Assembly (NCBI GenBank): GCA_041483135.1
Contig: JBGPFE010000013.1
Coordinates: 32,251 to 96,250 of the forward strand
Length of the DNA stretch: 64,000 bases
Reading direction: 5' to 3'
From: PALSA-1004 sp041483135
GTDB taxonomy: Bacteria > Pseudomonadota > Gammaproteobacteria > Burkholderiales > SG8-41
Numbering within the stretch: position 1 is the stretch's first letter; the number at the start of each line of letters is the position of its first letter. This document shows positions 1 to 7,492 of the stretch, one piece after another. The notes beneath the pieces are model-generated. The model was not told where the DNA came from and made no database searches. It was given only the letters and a program-made list of their open reading frames with translations. A program made the translations under genes and the position numbers.

Positions 1-1110
1 GTCCAGCGACCATGTGAGGCCTCCATCGTCGGAACGTCGCACGTGCAGCGTGTACGCCGCCCCTACCTGGTCGGCCCATGCAATCCACACAGTCTTCGAT
101 TTCCGCGGGTCTACGGCAATCGAGAGGTTGGAGCCGGCCAAGCGGTTCTCACCAAGAAACGGGCCCGTAGGCAGCGCGAATCCAGCGCGAACCAGCACTC
201 CTTGCACGACGCGCATGCCGGATTGGCCGTCGCTACTGTCCTTGAGCGCCTGGAACGGGTTGGATCCAGAGGCCCAGTTGTCATCGCGCACCACGATCAC
301 GTCACAGGTAATATCCGGCGGGACTCCCGCAACCCGCCGATAAAAGACCGCGTAAACCGTCCCATCGTTGTGCACGGCGGTCCGGATGGCGGGCATGTCC
401 TGCTTATTCGTTGAGCGCACCTCGATGCGTATCTGGCTGAATCCGGCAGGCGCCGGCGCGGTCGCTGCATCTTGCGAAACTTCGACCGAAGCCGTCTTGC
501 CATCTGCACCGGGATTAGTGGGATCGATTCTGAACTTGCGGTCGTTATTTCCTACGAATACTCGATCCGCAGTGCCCGCCCCGTGCGCCGCTGTCTGCGC
601 TTCCACCCACGGCTGGTCAATCTGGTCTCGATCGACCAGCACATCCATCACGTTGCTGCCAAACGGATTGGCTGATCTCAGGATATTCATGCGGTACTCC
701 TCGCCGCCCAGCAGAATCCCCGCATAAATGATGCTCCCGGCGGTGGAGAACGCCAACGAAATATCGTTGGTCTTGCCGTCCCCGCTCGGAAGGATATTGT
801 TCAGGCCCCACGTCTTGCCCCCGTCCTGTGACACAAAAACAGGCGCGCGGTCAGTCGCACCAGTCGGGTTTAGCGTCATCGCCGAGCCCACTATGTTTCG
901 CGGATTAGCCGGATCGACGGCAATGTTGGGTTCGCTGTCCTGGTCGGATTCCCCGCTTAAGGCCGATGGGATCATGTTCACAATCTGAATCCGATCCGGC
1001 AAAGTTTGAGCATCGACATTGCGGGTGGCAACAGCTGCGAAGACTACAAAAAAAATCATTACCGACTGCCAGCGTATCGCTGGCTCGTTCATCGGGCGTG
1101 TTGTAGCCAT
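1..1110 (-). CDS. Secreted Asp-box (BNR/sialidase-fold) protein, 3' part cut by window edge
   Basis: The frame is open from ATG at 1110 to base 1, 370 codons without a stop, so the C-terminus lies outside the window. An N-terminal hydrophobic segment (about residues 16-35, ending in VDAQ) looks like a signal peptide. Two Asp-box motifs are visible, SQDGGKTW at residues 94-101 and SDDGGLTW at 360-367, and the segment SEPNIAVDPANPRNIVGS is typical of exo-alpha-sialidase/BNR-like propellers found in secreted hydrolases and adhesins. The start follows a Shine-Dalgarno (AGGGAG) ten bases after the stop of the upstream secreted protein, so the two are probably co-transcribed. The enzymatic activity is not evident; sialidase catalytic residues were not identified. 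Confidence 0.75.
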   Translation of the reverse strand, partial: MATTRPMNEPAIRWQSVMIFFVVFAAVATRNVDAQTLPDRIQIVNMIPSALSGESDQDSEPNIAVDPANPRNIVGSAMTLNPTGATDRAPVFVSQDGGKTWGLNNILPSGDGKTNDISLAFSTAGSIIYAGILLGGEEYRMNILRSANPFGSNVMDVLVDRDQIDQPWVEAQTAAHGAGTADRVFVGNNDRKFRIDPTNPGADGKTASVEVSQDAATAPAPAGFSQIRIEVRSTNKQDMPAIRTAVHNDGTVYAVFYRRVAGVPPDITCDVIVVRDDNWASGSNPFQALKDSSDGQSGMRVVQGVLVRAGFALPTGPFLGENRLAGSNLSIAVDPRKSKTVWIAWADQVGAAYTLHVRRSDDGGLTWSLD

Positions 1111-1120
1111 GTTTTTCTCC

Positions 1121-1936
1121 CTACCTTGGCAGTAGCCGCCGGAGCCTCAAAAGTTCGGCGCCCGGCAATTGGCTGCCGGGGACTGCAAGTCCGAGCTGCT
1201 CCCGCTTCTCGACATCTCGCAAACCCGCATTGAGTATCCACACGGCCTCCTGTCCCAGAGCGGGTTTGGGTACGTTGTGCCACATGACATCCATGCTGGC
1301 CGGAAACAGTATGGTCAGCTTGCGGCCCGGCGTACCCTTCAGTGTCTCGGAAATTTCTATATCCGCCTCGCTCCACACCGGGTCGTGCTCCGAGAGCGAC
1401 GCAAGATTACCGGCCCGCAGCGCCACCACCTTGCCAGCCGCAACCACCTGCGCCTTGGCAATTTTGGCTGCCAGCTCGCGATCAGCCTTGAGCGCGCGCC
1501 CTTTCGTCACTTCCGCAGCAATATCCGCAACAGGCGTTTCTTCGGAGCGATAAGGGATGCTGCCCTCCTCCACCACGCCTATGGTTTCGCCAAAAAACCA
1601 GGGGGTCGCGAAGAACACATGCTGGCTGAGTTCAGGAAACGCCGCCGGATCACGCAACTGGATGGTGATGTCCCGTCCGACGAATGCACGGTAAAGCGCC
1701 GGTCCGGAAACAACCTCGTCAAGACGCGCCACCACAAGGTGTCCAACTGCTTCAGTAGAAAATGTAGCTGACTTCCGAATCCGCACTGTCGCGCGCAGCA
1801 CCACGTCCGTCCTATCCGCAAGCTGCCTGATCCGGTTGATTACGTCGGCGGTCAATTCAGCCGATACCGCCGGCGTCCCCGCCGATGATATGGCTGCTCC
1901 CGCGATGATTGCCAACATGAAGGGCGCTATTTTCAA
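1121..1936 (-). CDS. Secreted protein of unknown function (271 aa)
   Basis: I do not recognise the family. The best start is TTG at 1936, because the in-frame ATG at 1954 lies inside the purine-rich run GGAGGAGG that would serve as its Shine-Dalgarno. From the TTG the protein begins with a classical signal peptide (KIAPFMLAIIAGAAISSAG, then a cleavage-like PAVSA). The mature part is soluble, with mixed alpha/beta character, no cysteine pairs and no recognised catalytic motif. It is directly upstream of the Asp-box protein, with a 10-base gap, so a shared extracellular job is plausible. Confidence 0.7.
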   Translation of the reverse strand: MKIAPFMLAIIAGAAISSAGTPAVSAELTADVINRIRQLADRTDVVLRATVRIRKSATFSTEAVGHLVVARLDEVVSGPALYRAFVGRDITIQLRDPAAFPELSQHVFFATPWFFGETIGVVEEGSIPYRSEETPVADIAAEVTKGRALKADRELAAKIAKAQVVAAGKVVALRAGNLASLSEHDPVWSEADIEISETLKGTPGRKLTILFPASMDVMWHNVPKPALGQEAVWILNAGLRDVEKREQLGLAVPGSQLPGAELLRLRRLLPR

Positions 1937-2087
1937 GGTTACTTCCTCCTCCAATGTCGGCTGGCAGTATGGTTCGCTAAATCAAAACTTGTCAACAAAA
2001 ACGGTACGGCATCTGGGCCAGCTGCCACCCAAGGCGCTCACGGTATCCGCGCTACCGTGTCGAAACCGTCCGACCATAATTTATAGC

Positions 2088-2423
2088 CTAGCGCAGCACC
2101 ACAGGCAGCCGATCGATTGGCTGCGCTGCTTCGCTTGCAATGCTGTGCCGGTCGGCGCCGCCCTCGAAGCGCGCGCGCCGCTCGTCGAACACTAGTTTGC
2201 GATGCGGCTGTGAGCGCATATTTGCGGGTGCGCCCGCCGCAGCTGCGACGGCGGCGGGCTTCGGGGTGGGCGCCACGACGTTGATGGGCGCGCCTAAACC
2301 GAAGATGACGATCAGCACGATCACCGCCAGTCCGGCTGCGCATCTGGCCAGCACCAGCCAGCTGCCAACCGGCTCCCTGCCCATCAGCTTCAATAACCGT
2401 TCGCGCTCAACCCGGCTTTGCAT
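2088..2423 (-). CDS. Small single-pass membrane protein, unknown function
   Basis: A 111-residue protein whose start is chosen at ATG 2423 because AGGAGAA precedes it by five bases; an in-frame ATG nine codons upstream lacks a site. The N-terminus is charged (QSRVERERLLKLMGRE), followed by one strong membrane helix (roughly residues 22-45, LARCAAGLAVIVLIVIFGLG) and an Ala/Pro-rich then basic C-terminal half. No family recognised. Confidence 0.5.
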   Translation of the reverse strand: MQSRVERERLLKLMGREPVGSWLVLARCAAGLAVIVLIVIFGLGAPINVVAPTPKPAAVAAAAGAPANMRSQPHRKLVFDERRARFEGGADRHSIASEAAQPIDRLPVVLR

Positions 2424-2661
2424 GGTTTTCTCCTGATCCCATGGCGGCATTGTCGGTAAACGCGGCGCGCGATTGAATACGGCGAAAGGGCTACGCTAAA
2501 GGGGTTACATGACGACCGGATAACGCCACGGGGCGAGCAACGGTGCGGGTTGGCCGGCCTGGCGCCGGCATATCAACGCGCTGCAATTTGTAATAGACTA
2601 ATCATCAGAAAAACAAGGCGCGCAGCCTTTCAGCATGCGCGTTGTCGCCCAGGGGAGCAGC

Positions 2662-3342
2662 GTGAAAATCCTGATCGTCGACGACCACCCCTTGATACGC
2701 GAGGCACTGCGTCACGTGCTGACCGTTCTCGATGGCGGACTCGACCTGATCGAAGCGGGGAATTGCGCCGAAGCGCTCGCCGCTGCGGATGCGCACCCCG
2801 ACCTCGATCTGGTGCTGCTCGATCTCGCGCTGCCAGACATCGACGGTTTCCAGGCGCTGTCCCGATTGCGCGAACAGCATGCAGGCATACCAATAGTGGT
2901 GCTGTCCGCGTTCGAGCAGCCCGAGCTCGTGACCCGCGCGCTCGATGCCGGCGCGATGGGCTTCATTCCGAAAACGTCGTCCAACCAGTTGCTGCTCGAC
3001 GCGCTGCGACTCGTGCTGTCCGGCCGCGTGTATCTGCCGGTGGAGGTGCTGAATCAGCATCACGATATTCCCGAGCTCCTGCTGCAGCGCGCCGCGCAAG
3101 CGAGCCGCGGCAACGCGGCGTTCTCGCCGCGCGACCTCGGGCTGACCGCACGCCAGACCGAGGTGCTGGTGCTGATGGTCCAGGGCAAGCCGAACAAGCT
3201 GATCTGCCGCGAGCTGAAGCTCGCCGAGGGTACGGTCAAAATCCATGTCACCGCGATACTGAAGACGCTCAACGTCTCGAACCGCACCCAGGCGGTGATC
3301 GCAGTCGGGAAACTGGGTTTGCAGCTGCCGCAACCGGGCTGA
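2662..3342 (+). CDS. LuxR/NarL-type response regulator
   Basis: Two-component response regulator, 226 residues. The receiver domain spans about 1-120, with the acidic pair D7-D8, phospho-acceptor D54 (VLLDLALPD) and a conserved lysine in FIPKTSS. A LuxR-type helix-turn-helix occupies about 160-215 (LTARQTEVLVLMVQGKPN, then GTVKIHVTAILKTL). GTG at 2662 is preferred over ATG 2635 because AGGGGAG lies just upstream and the receiver begins immediately (VKILIVDDHP). The hybrid kinase gene starts 11 bases after its stop, so the two form a cognate pair. Targets are unknown. Confidence 0.9.
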   Translation: MKILIVDDHPLIREALRHVLTVLDGGLDLIEAGNCAEALAAADAHPDLDLVLLDLALPDIDGFQALSRLREQHAGIPIVVLSAFEQPELVTRALDAGAMGFIPKTSSNQLLLDALRLVLSGRVYLPVEVLNQHHDIPELLLQRAAQASRGNAAFSPRDLGLTARQTEVLVLMVQGKPNKLICRELKLAEGTVKIHVTAILKTLNVSNRTQAVIAVGKLGLQLPQPG

Positions 3343-3352
3343 TTATCGCGAC

Positions 3353-5206
3353 ATGACGCCAGCGCAGACGACTGCCGCGGCATCAGCGTCACGCCCGGAC
3401 CCGAATTTGACCGGCCCGCCGACCGTTATTCCGGAATACGAGCTGCGCAAGCTGGTTTTCAACGAGCTGGTAAACATGCTGTATCGCCAGCTGCCGGTGT
3501 CCATAACCAGCACGATGGTGGTCACCGTCATCATGATCGCCGCATTATGGCGGCAATTACCGGGTCACTGGCTCGTGATCTGGCTCGTTCTGATGTCGGC
3601 AAACCAGGCGTCGCGATACTGGCTTTACCGGCTGTTCCGCGACGACAAATTGCAAAGCAACCCGATCCGCTGGCGCGCGCGCGCGTGGGCGACCGGCGCA
3701 GGCATTTCGGGCCTGCTGTGGGGCGCGACGGCGGTTTTTTTCTTCACCCCGGATTCGGTCATCCATCAGGCAATACTGGCGATACTGGTGCTCGGAGCCA
3801 CCACCGCCGCCGTGCCCCTGATCGCCTCGCACATGGCGTCGCTGTATGGATTTGTGGTGCCTGCGCTGACGCCTTTCATCGGCCGGCACCTGCTGGAAGG
3901 CGACCTCGCGCATGTGGCATTGGGCCTGATCCTGCTTGCAGTAACCCTGGCGCTGCTTTCGTTCGGCCGTAATTACAACCGGCTCATCGTCACCTCCCTG
4001 CGTAACCGTTACGAGAACGAGGCGCTTGCGCATCAATTCGCGCGGCAGAACGTGGATCTCGAGCACGCCCGCGTCGCCGCGGAGCAGGCCAATCGTTCGA
4101 AGACGCAGTTTTTCGCGGCGGCAAGCCACGACCTGCGCCAGCCGCTGCACGCGATGGGCCTGTTTGCCTCGGTGCTCACGCAAAAAGTGCGCGATCCGGA
4201 GGTTGCCGGCGTGGTCTCGAGTATCAATGCCTCGGTGCAGGCACTCGAGGCGTTATTCGACGAGCTGCTCGACATCTCCAAGCTCGATTCGGGCGTGATC
4301 AAACCCGCGCTGAGCGATTTCGCGATCGCTGACGTGTTCGACCGATTGCGCGCTGAATTTTCCGCCGAGGCCGCCGCGAAGGGCCTGCGGCTGTCGATCG
4401 GCGACGGCCATCACGTCGTACGCAGCGACGCGGTGCTGCTTGAACGCATTGTGCGCAACCTGCTGACCAATGCGATCCGCTATACGACCGCCGGCGAGAT
4501 CGCGGTCACCGCCGCGCCCGCCGACGGCATGCTGCGGATCGAAGTGCGCGACACGGGCATCGGCATCCGCGAGGAGGACCAGCAGCGGATCTTTGAGGAG
4601 TTCCTGCAGCTCGGCAACCCCATGCGCACGAGCAAGAAGGGGCTGGGCCTCGGGCTGTCCATCGTCAAGCGGCTCGCTGATCTGCTCGGTTATCGCGTCC
4701 GCGTCGCATCGCTATTGGGCCGGGGCTCGACATTCGGCTTCGACGTACCGCTCGGCGCGGCCCGGGCGCAGACGCCGGCCACGACGACTGCGGCGGCAGC
4801 CGGCGCGGCCCGCCTCGGCGACCGGCTCGTTGTCGTAATCGACGACGAGAAAGCGATCGTCACCGGCATGCAGGCGCTGCTCGAAAGCTGGGGCGCACAG
4901 GTGATCGGCTCCACCACCGGCGACGATGTGATCGCAGCCGTGCATGCGTCCGGCAAGCTGCCCGATCTTTTCATCGTCGACTACCGCCTCGGCGCGGAGG
5001 AAACCGGCATCGCGCTGGTCCAGCACCTGCGCCGGGAGCTCGATCCGGAAATCCCGGCGCTGCTCGTGACAGGCAGCATCGCGCCGGAGCTCGCCGGGCA
5101 GGCGCGCGCCGCGCGGCTGGACTTGCTGCTCAAGCCGGTGACGGCCGCGAGCCTGCGCCGGCGCATCGCCGCGCTCCTGCACGTGCACCTCCCGGCCGGG
5201 GACTAG
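3353..5206 (+). CDS. Membrane hybrid sensor histidine kinase with C-terminal receiver
   Basis: A 617-residue kinase. About six hydrophobic segments lie between residues 50 and 205, forming a membrane sensor without a recognised ligand domain. The H-box is ASHDLRQPLHAMG with phospho-histidine H259; N-box (RNLLTNAIRY), G1 (DTGIGI) and G2 (GLGLGLSIVKRL) follow. A receiver domain occupies about residues 495-612, with the acidic pair in VVVIDDEKA and phospho-acceptor D543 (FIVDYRL). The SHDLRQPLHA box is typical of the hybrid kinase class paired with short LuxR-type regulators in Proteobacteria, which fits the upstream gene. The next gene starts directly after its stop codon. Confidence 0.92.
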   Translation: MTPAQTTAAASASRPDPNLTGPPTVIPEYELRKLVFNELVNMLYRQLPVSITSTMVVTVIMIAALWRQLPGHWLVIWLVLMSANQASRYWLYRLFRDDKLQSNPIRWRARAWATGAGISGLLWGATAVFFFTPDSVIHQAILAILVLGATTAAVPLIASHMASLYGFVVPALTPFIGRHLLEGDLAHVALGLILLAVTLALLSFGRNYNRLIVTSLRNRYENEALAHQFARQNVDLEHARVAAEQANRSKTQFFAAASHDLRQPLHAMGLFASVLTQKVRDPEVAGVVSSINASVQALEALFDELLDISKLDSGVIKPALSDFAIADVFDRLRAEFSAEAAAKGLRLSIGDGHHVVRSDAVLLERIVRNLLTNAIRYTTAGEIAVTAAPADGMLRIEVRDTGIGIREEDQQRIFEEFLQLGNPMRTSKKGLGLGLSIVKRLADLLGYRVRVASLLGRGSTFGFDVPLGAARAQTPATTTAAAAGAARLGDRLVVVIDDEKAIVTGMQALLESWGAQVIGSTTGDDVIAAVHASGKLPDLFIVDYRLGAEETGIALVQHLRRELDPEIPALLVTGSIAPELAGQARAARLDLLLKPVTAASLRRRIAALLHVHLPAGD

Positions 5207-5587
5207 ATGGCGCCGCTGCTCGCCGATCTCATTCTCGTTGTTCATTTCCTGTTCGTGCTGTTCATCGTCGGCGGGCTCGCCCTGATCTGGATCGGTGCTG
5301 CCGCAGGATGGCGTTGGGTGCGCAGCTTCCGGTTCCGCATCGCGCACCTTGCCGCGATTTGTTGCGTTGCCCTCGAATCGCTGTTCGGAATGGTGTGCCC
5401 GCTGACCGAATGGGAAGATTCATTACGCGGCGCGCGCACCGGGACGAGCTTCATCGCGCGCTGGATCCAGCCCGTTTTGTTCTACATCTTCCCAAACTGG
5501 GTCTTCACCGCGGCTTATCTGGCATTTGCGCTGATCGTCGCGGCAACGTGGTGGCGGGTGCGCCCGCGGCGTTCATCACGCACATAA
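5207..5587 (+). CDS. DUF2784 family membrane protein
   Basis: A 126-residue integral membrane protein with four predicted helices and the family hallmarks LHFLFVLFIVGG-like first helix (here VVHFLFVLFIVGGLALIW), the internal CPLTEWEDSLR block and a final hydrophobic helix. DUF2784 proteins have no established function. The ATG abuts the kinase stop codon with no gap, so it is likely the last gene of the regulator-kinase operon. Confidence 0.85.
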   Translation: MAPLLADLILVVHFLFVLFIVGGLALIWIGAAAGWRWVRSFRFRIAHLAAICCVALESLFGMVCPLTEWEDSLRGARTGTSFIARWIQPVLFYIFPNWVFTAAYLAFALIVAATWWRVRPRRSSRT

Positions 5588-5610
5588 AAAGGGCGCCGCA
5601 TGCGGCGCCC
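5586..5610 (-). terminator. Rho-independent terminator for the fcc genes
   Basis: A perfect 20-base palindrome (GGGCGCCGCATGCGGCGCCC, 5591-5610) is followed on the minus strand by TTTTT. It lies between the convergent DUF2784 gene and fccB, and orientation of the U-run says it mainly stops minus-strand transcripts from fccA-fccB. Confidence 0.75.
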
Positions 5611-5642
5611 CCGATGGTAATAGCCGTTGCCGCTTTTATTAA

Positions 5643-6917
5643 CTAGGCCAGCGTGTCAGCCCAGATGTTTTTGGCCCACGACATCGCGTACGCGCCTTCG
5701 AGCTCGTTCGCCTTGTCAGACAGCCCGGCCGCGCCTTTGACCACCGTCATCGTTTTCTGCGCGGCGTCATAAACGTGCACCGACGCGACGTGCACCACGT
5801 TCTTGTCGTCGATGAAGCTGTAGCAGGTATTAATCATCATCGGCTGCGTGTTGACCGGCTGGTTCTTGATCAGCGCGATCACCGCCGCGGCGCATACCTT
5901 GGCGTGCTGGTTCGCCATGTGCCCCGATTTCGGCATCAACGGCGCCGACAGCGTGGAGTCGCCGAGCACGTGGACGCCCTTGACCTTGACCGATTCCATC
6001 GTCAGCCAGTCGATGCCGCACCAGCGATTGTTGGCGGTGATCAACCCTGTCTGCCGCGCAATCTGTCCCGCCCCATGCGGCGGCACCACGTTCAGCACGT
6101 CGGCCTTGACGTTGTCGAACTGCAGCTTGGCGGTCAGCGTCTTGACGTCGACATCGAGCAACTCGCTGTTGGGACGGTATTCGACCATGCCTTTGTAAGG
6201 CCCGTTCCACGCCGCCATGAAGAGCCCCTTCTTCGATGTCACGTCCTCGTTGGCATCGAGTATCAGCACTTTCGATTTCGGCTTCGCGGCCTTGAAGTAA
6301 TGCGCGACCTGGCAGGCGCGCTCATACGGCCCCGGCGGGCAGCGATACGGCGCTTTCGGGATGTGGAGCGCGTAGACGCCGCCGTCGCGCATCGCTTCGA
6401 GCTGCTTCCTGAGCGCCACGGTTTGCGCGCCCGCTTTCCAGCTGTGCAGCACCTTGCTTTGCGCATCGGCGTTGTTCAAACCCGGAATCGTTTCGTACAT
6501 GAAGTCGATGCCGGGCGCGATGATCAGCCGGTCATAGCCAAGCGTGGAGCCGGACGCGAGTCGAACCTCGCGCTTGACCGGATCGACCGCGACCGCATCG
6601 TCGCGTACCATTTTCACGCCGTATTTCCCGAGCCCGCCGTAGCCGACGGTAATGTCGGCGAGCGTCTTGCTGCCGCCCAAGACCAGATTGCTGATCGGGC
6701 ACGAGATGAATTCGCCGTTGCGCTCGACGAGCGTGACTTCGATGTCGGGCGCCCACATGCGGATGTACTTGGCGGCGGTCGCGCCGGAATAGCCGGCGCC
6801 GATCACCACCACGCGGCCAACGGTCGGGCCGTAGCCAGTTCCGGCACAGCCGGTTATTGCGGCAACCCCCGCGCCAGCCGACATCAATTGGATAAATTCG
6901 CGTCGATTGAGTGTCAT
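5643..6917 (-). CDS. fccB: Flavocytochrome c sulfide dehydrogenase, flavoprotein subunit (FccB/SoxF-like)
   Basis: FAD subunit of periplasmic sulfide dehydrogenase, which oxidises sulfide and passes electrons to the cytochrome partner. The 424-residue protein starts with a twin-arginine motif (NRREFIQ), in keeping with export of a folded flavoprotein. The FAD dinucleotide fold is at about 36-50 (VVVIGAGYSGATAAKY). Family cysteines appear in ISCPISN and in the YRCPPGPYERACQ block; the C-terminal part fits the FCSD flavin-binding domain. The cytochrome gene lies just upstream in the same operon. Substrate could also be another sulfur compound, as the family has several poorly characterised members. 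Confidence 0.88.
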   Translation of the reverse strand: MTLNRREFIQLMSAGAGVAAITGCAGTGYGPTVGRVVVIGAGYSGATAAKYIRMWAPDIEVTLVERNGEFISCPISNLVLGGSKTLADITVGYGGLGKYGVKMVRDDAVAVDPVKREVRLASGSTLGYDRLIIAPGIDFMYETIPGLNNADAQSKVLHSWKAGAQTVALRKQLEAMRDGGVYALHIPKAPYRCPPGPYERACQVAHYFKAAKPKSKVLILDANEDVTSKKGLFMAAWNGPYKGMVEYRPNSELLDVDVKTLTAKLQFDNVKADVLNVVPPHGAGQIARQTGLITANNRWCGIDWLTMESVKVKGVHVLGDSTLSAPLMPKSGHMANQHAKVCAAAVIALIKNQPVNTQPMMINTCYSFIDDKNVVHVASVHVYDAAQKTMTVVKGAAGLSDKANELEGAYAMSWAKNIWADTLA

Positions 6918-6926
6918 GGCCGCCCC

Positions 6927-7241
6927 CTATTTCTTCTGCGCCGCAAAGTATGCGGCGATCTGTTCGATCTGCTCGTCGGTATAGCCCTTCGCAAGCTGGT
7001 GCATGATGGTCGCCGGACGCTTGCCGGCTTTGAAGTCCTTCATCTGCTGCGCCATATAGGCTTTATCGACACCGGCGAGCCCCGGAACCGTGCCGACGCT
7101 GCGGCCGTCGGTGCCGTGGCAGTTGGCGCAGGTTGCCGCCATGCCGCGCACGCTGGCTGAATCCTGGGCATGCGCGGTCGGCCACGTGACCGTGGCAGCC
7201 GCCAGCAACGTCACGGCGCGAAATGCAAACTTGATTTTCAT
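6927..7241 (-). CDS. fccA: Monohaem cytochrome c subunit partnered with FccB
   Basis: A 104-residue periplasmic class I cytochrome c. The start at 7241 is fixed by GGAGG eight bases upstream and gives a clean signal peptide ending in AHA. One haem-binding motif CANCH follows, with a likely Met ligand in the C-terminal half (TIMHQL). It has one haem, whereas purple sulfur bacterial FccA has two. It lies nine bases upstream of fccB in the same orientation, so it should be the electron acceptor of that flavoprotein. Confidence 0.85.
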   Translation of the reverse strand: MKIKFAFRAVTLLAAATVTWPTAHAQDSASVRGMAATCANCHGTDGRSVGTVPGLAGVDKAYMAQQMKDFKAGKRPATIMHQLAKGYTDEQIEQIAAYFAAQKK

Positions 7242-7392
7242 GGCTCCTCCAAGCGTGATGAAAGCGTAGGCGAAGGCGCCACCACCTGACTGCCGGCACT
7301 CAGCGCCGCAAATGATCGTGTTTAGTTTCCGCAATCGATGCGGCGGCGTCAAGCGTCGGCCGGCCGCAAAACATGATGCAGATCAAACAAAG

Positions 7393-7490
7393 GATACGCA
7401 GCGCGGCCTTGCACCGCACCATCAGCAACCGGCGGTGGACCGATACGCGGCGCGGCCTTGCACCGCACCATCAGCAACCGGCGGTGGACC
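7393..7490. repeat. 49-bp tandem duplication next to the clpA stop codon
   Basis: Two head-to-tail copies (7393-7441 and 7442-7490) differ at one base. Each contains the inverted pair CACCGC...GCGGTG, so the duplication doubles a potential stem-loop immediately 3' of clpA. It occupies most of the otherwise empty 250-base gap between fccA and clpA. Confidence 0.85.
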
Positions 7491-7492
7491 GG

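Noticed and set aside
5775..7160. Long plus-strand open frames opposite fccB, clpA, secD, pcnB and others.
   Set aside because: Antisense frames in GC-rich genes; composition rich in Arg/His/Gln, no ribosome sites, and the opposite strand encodes clear conserved proteins.
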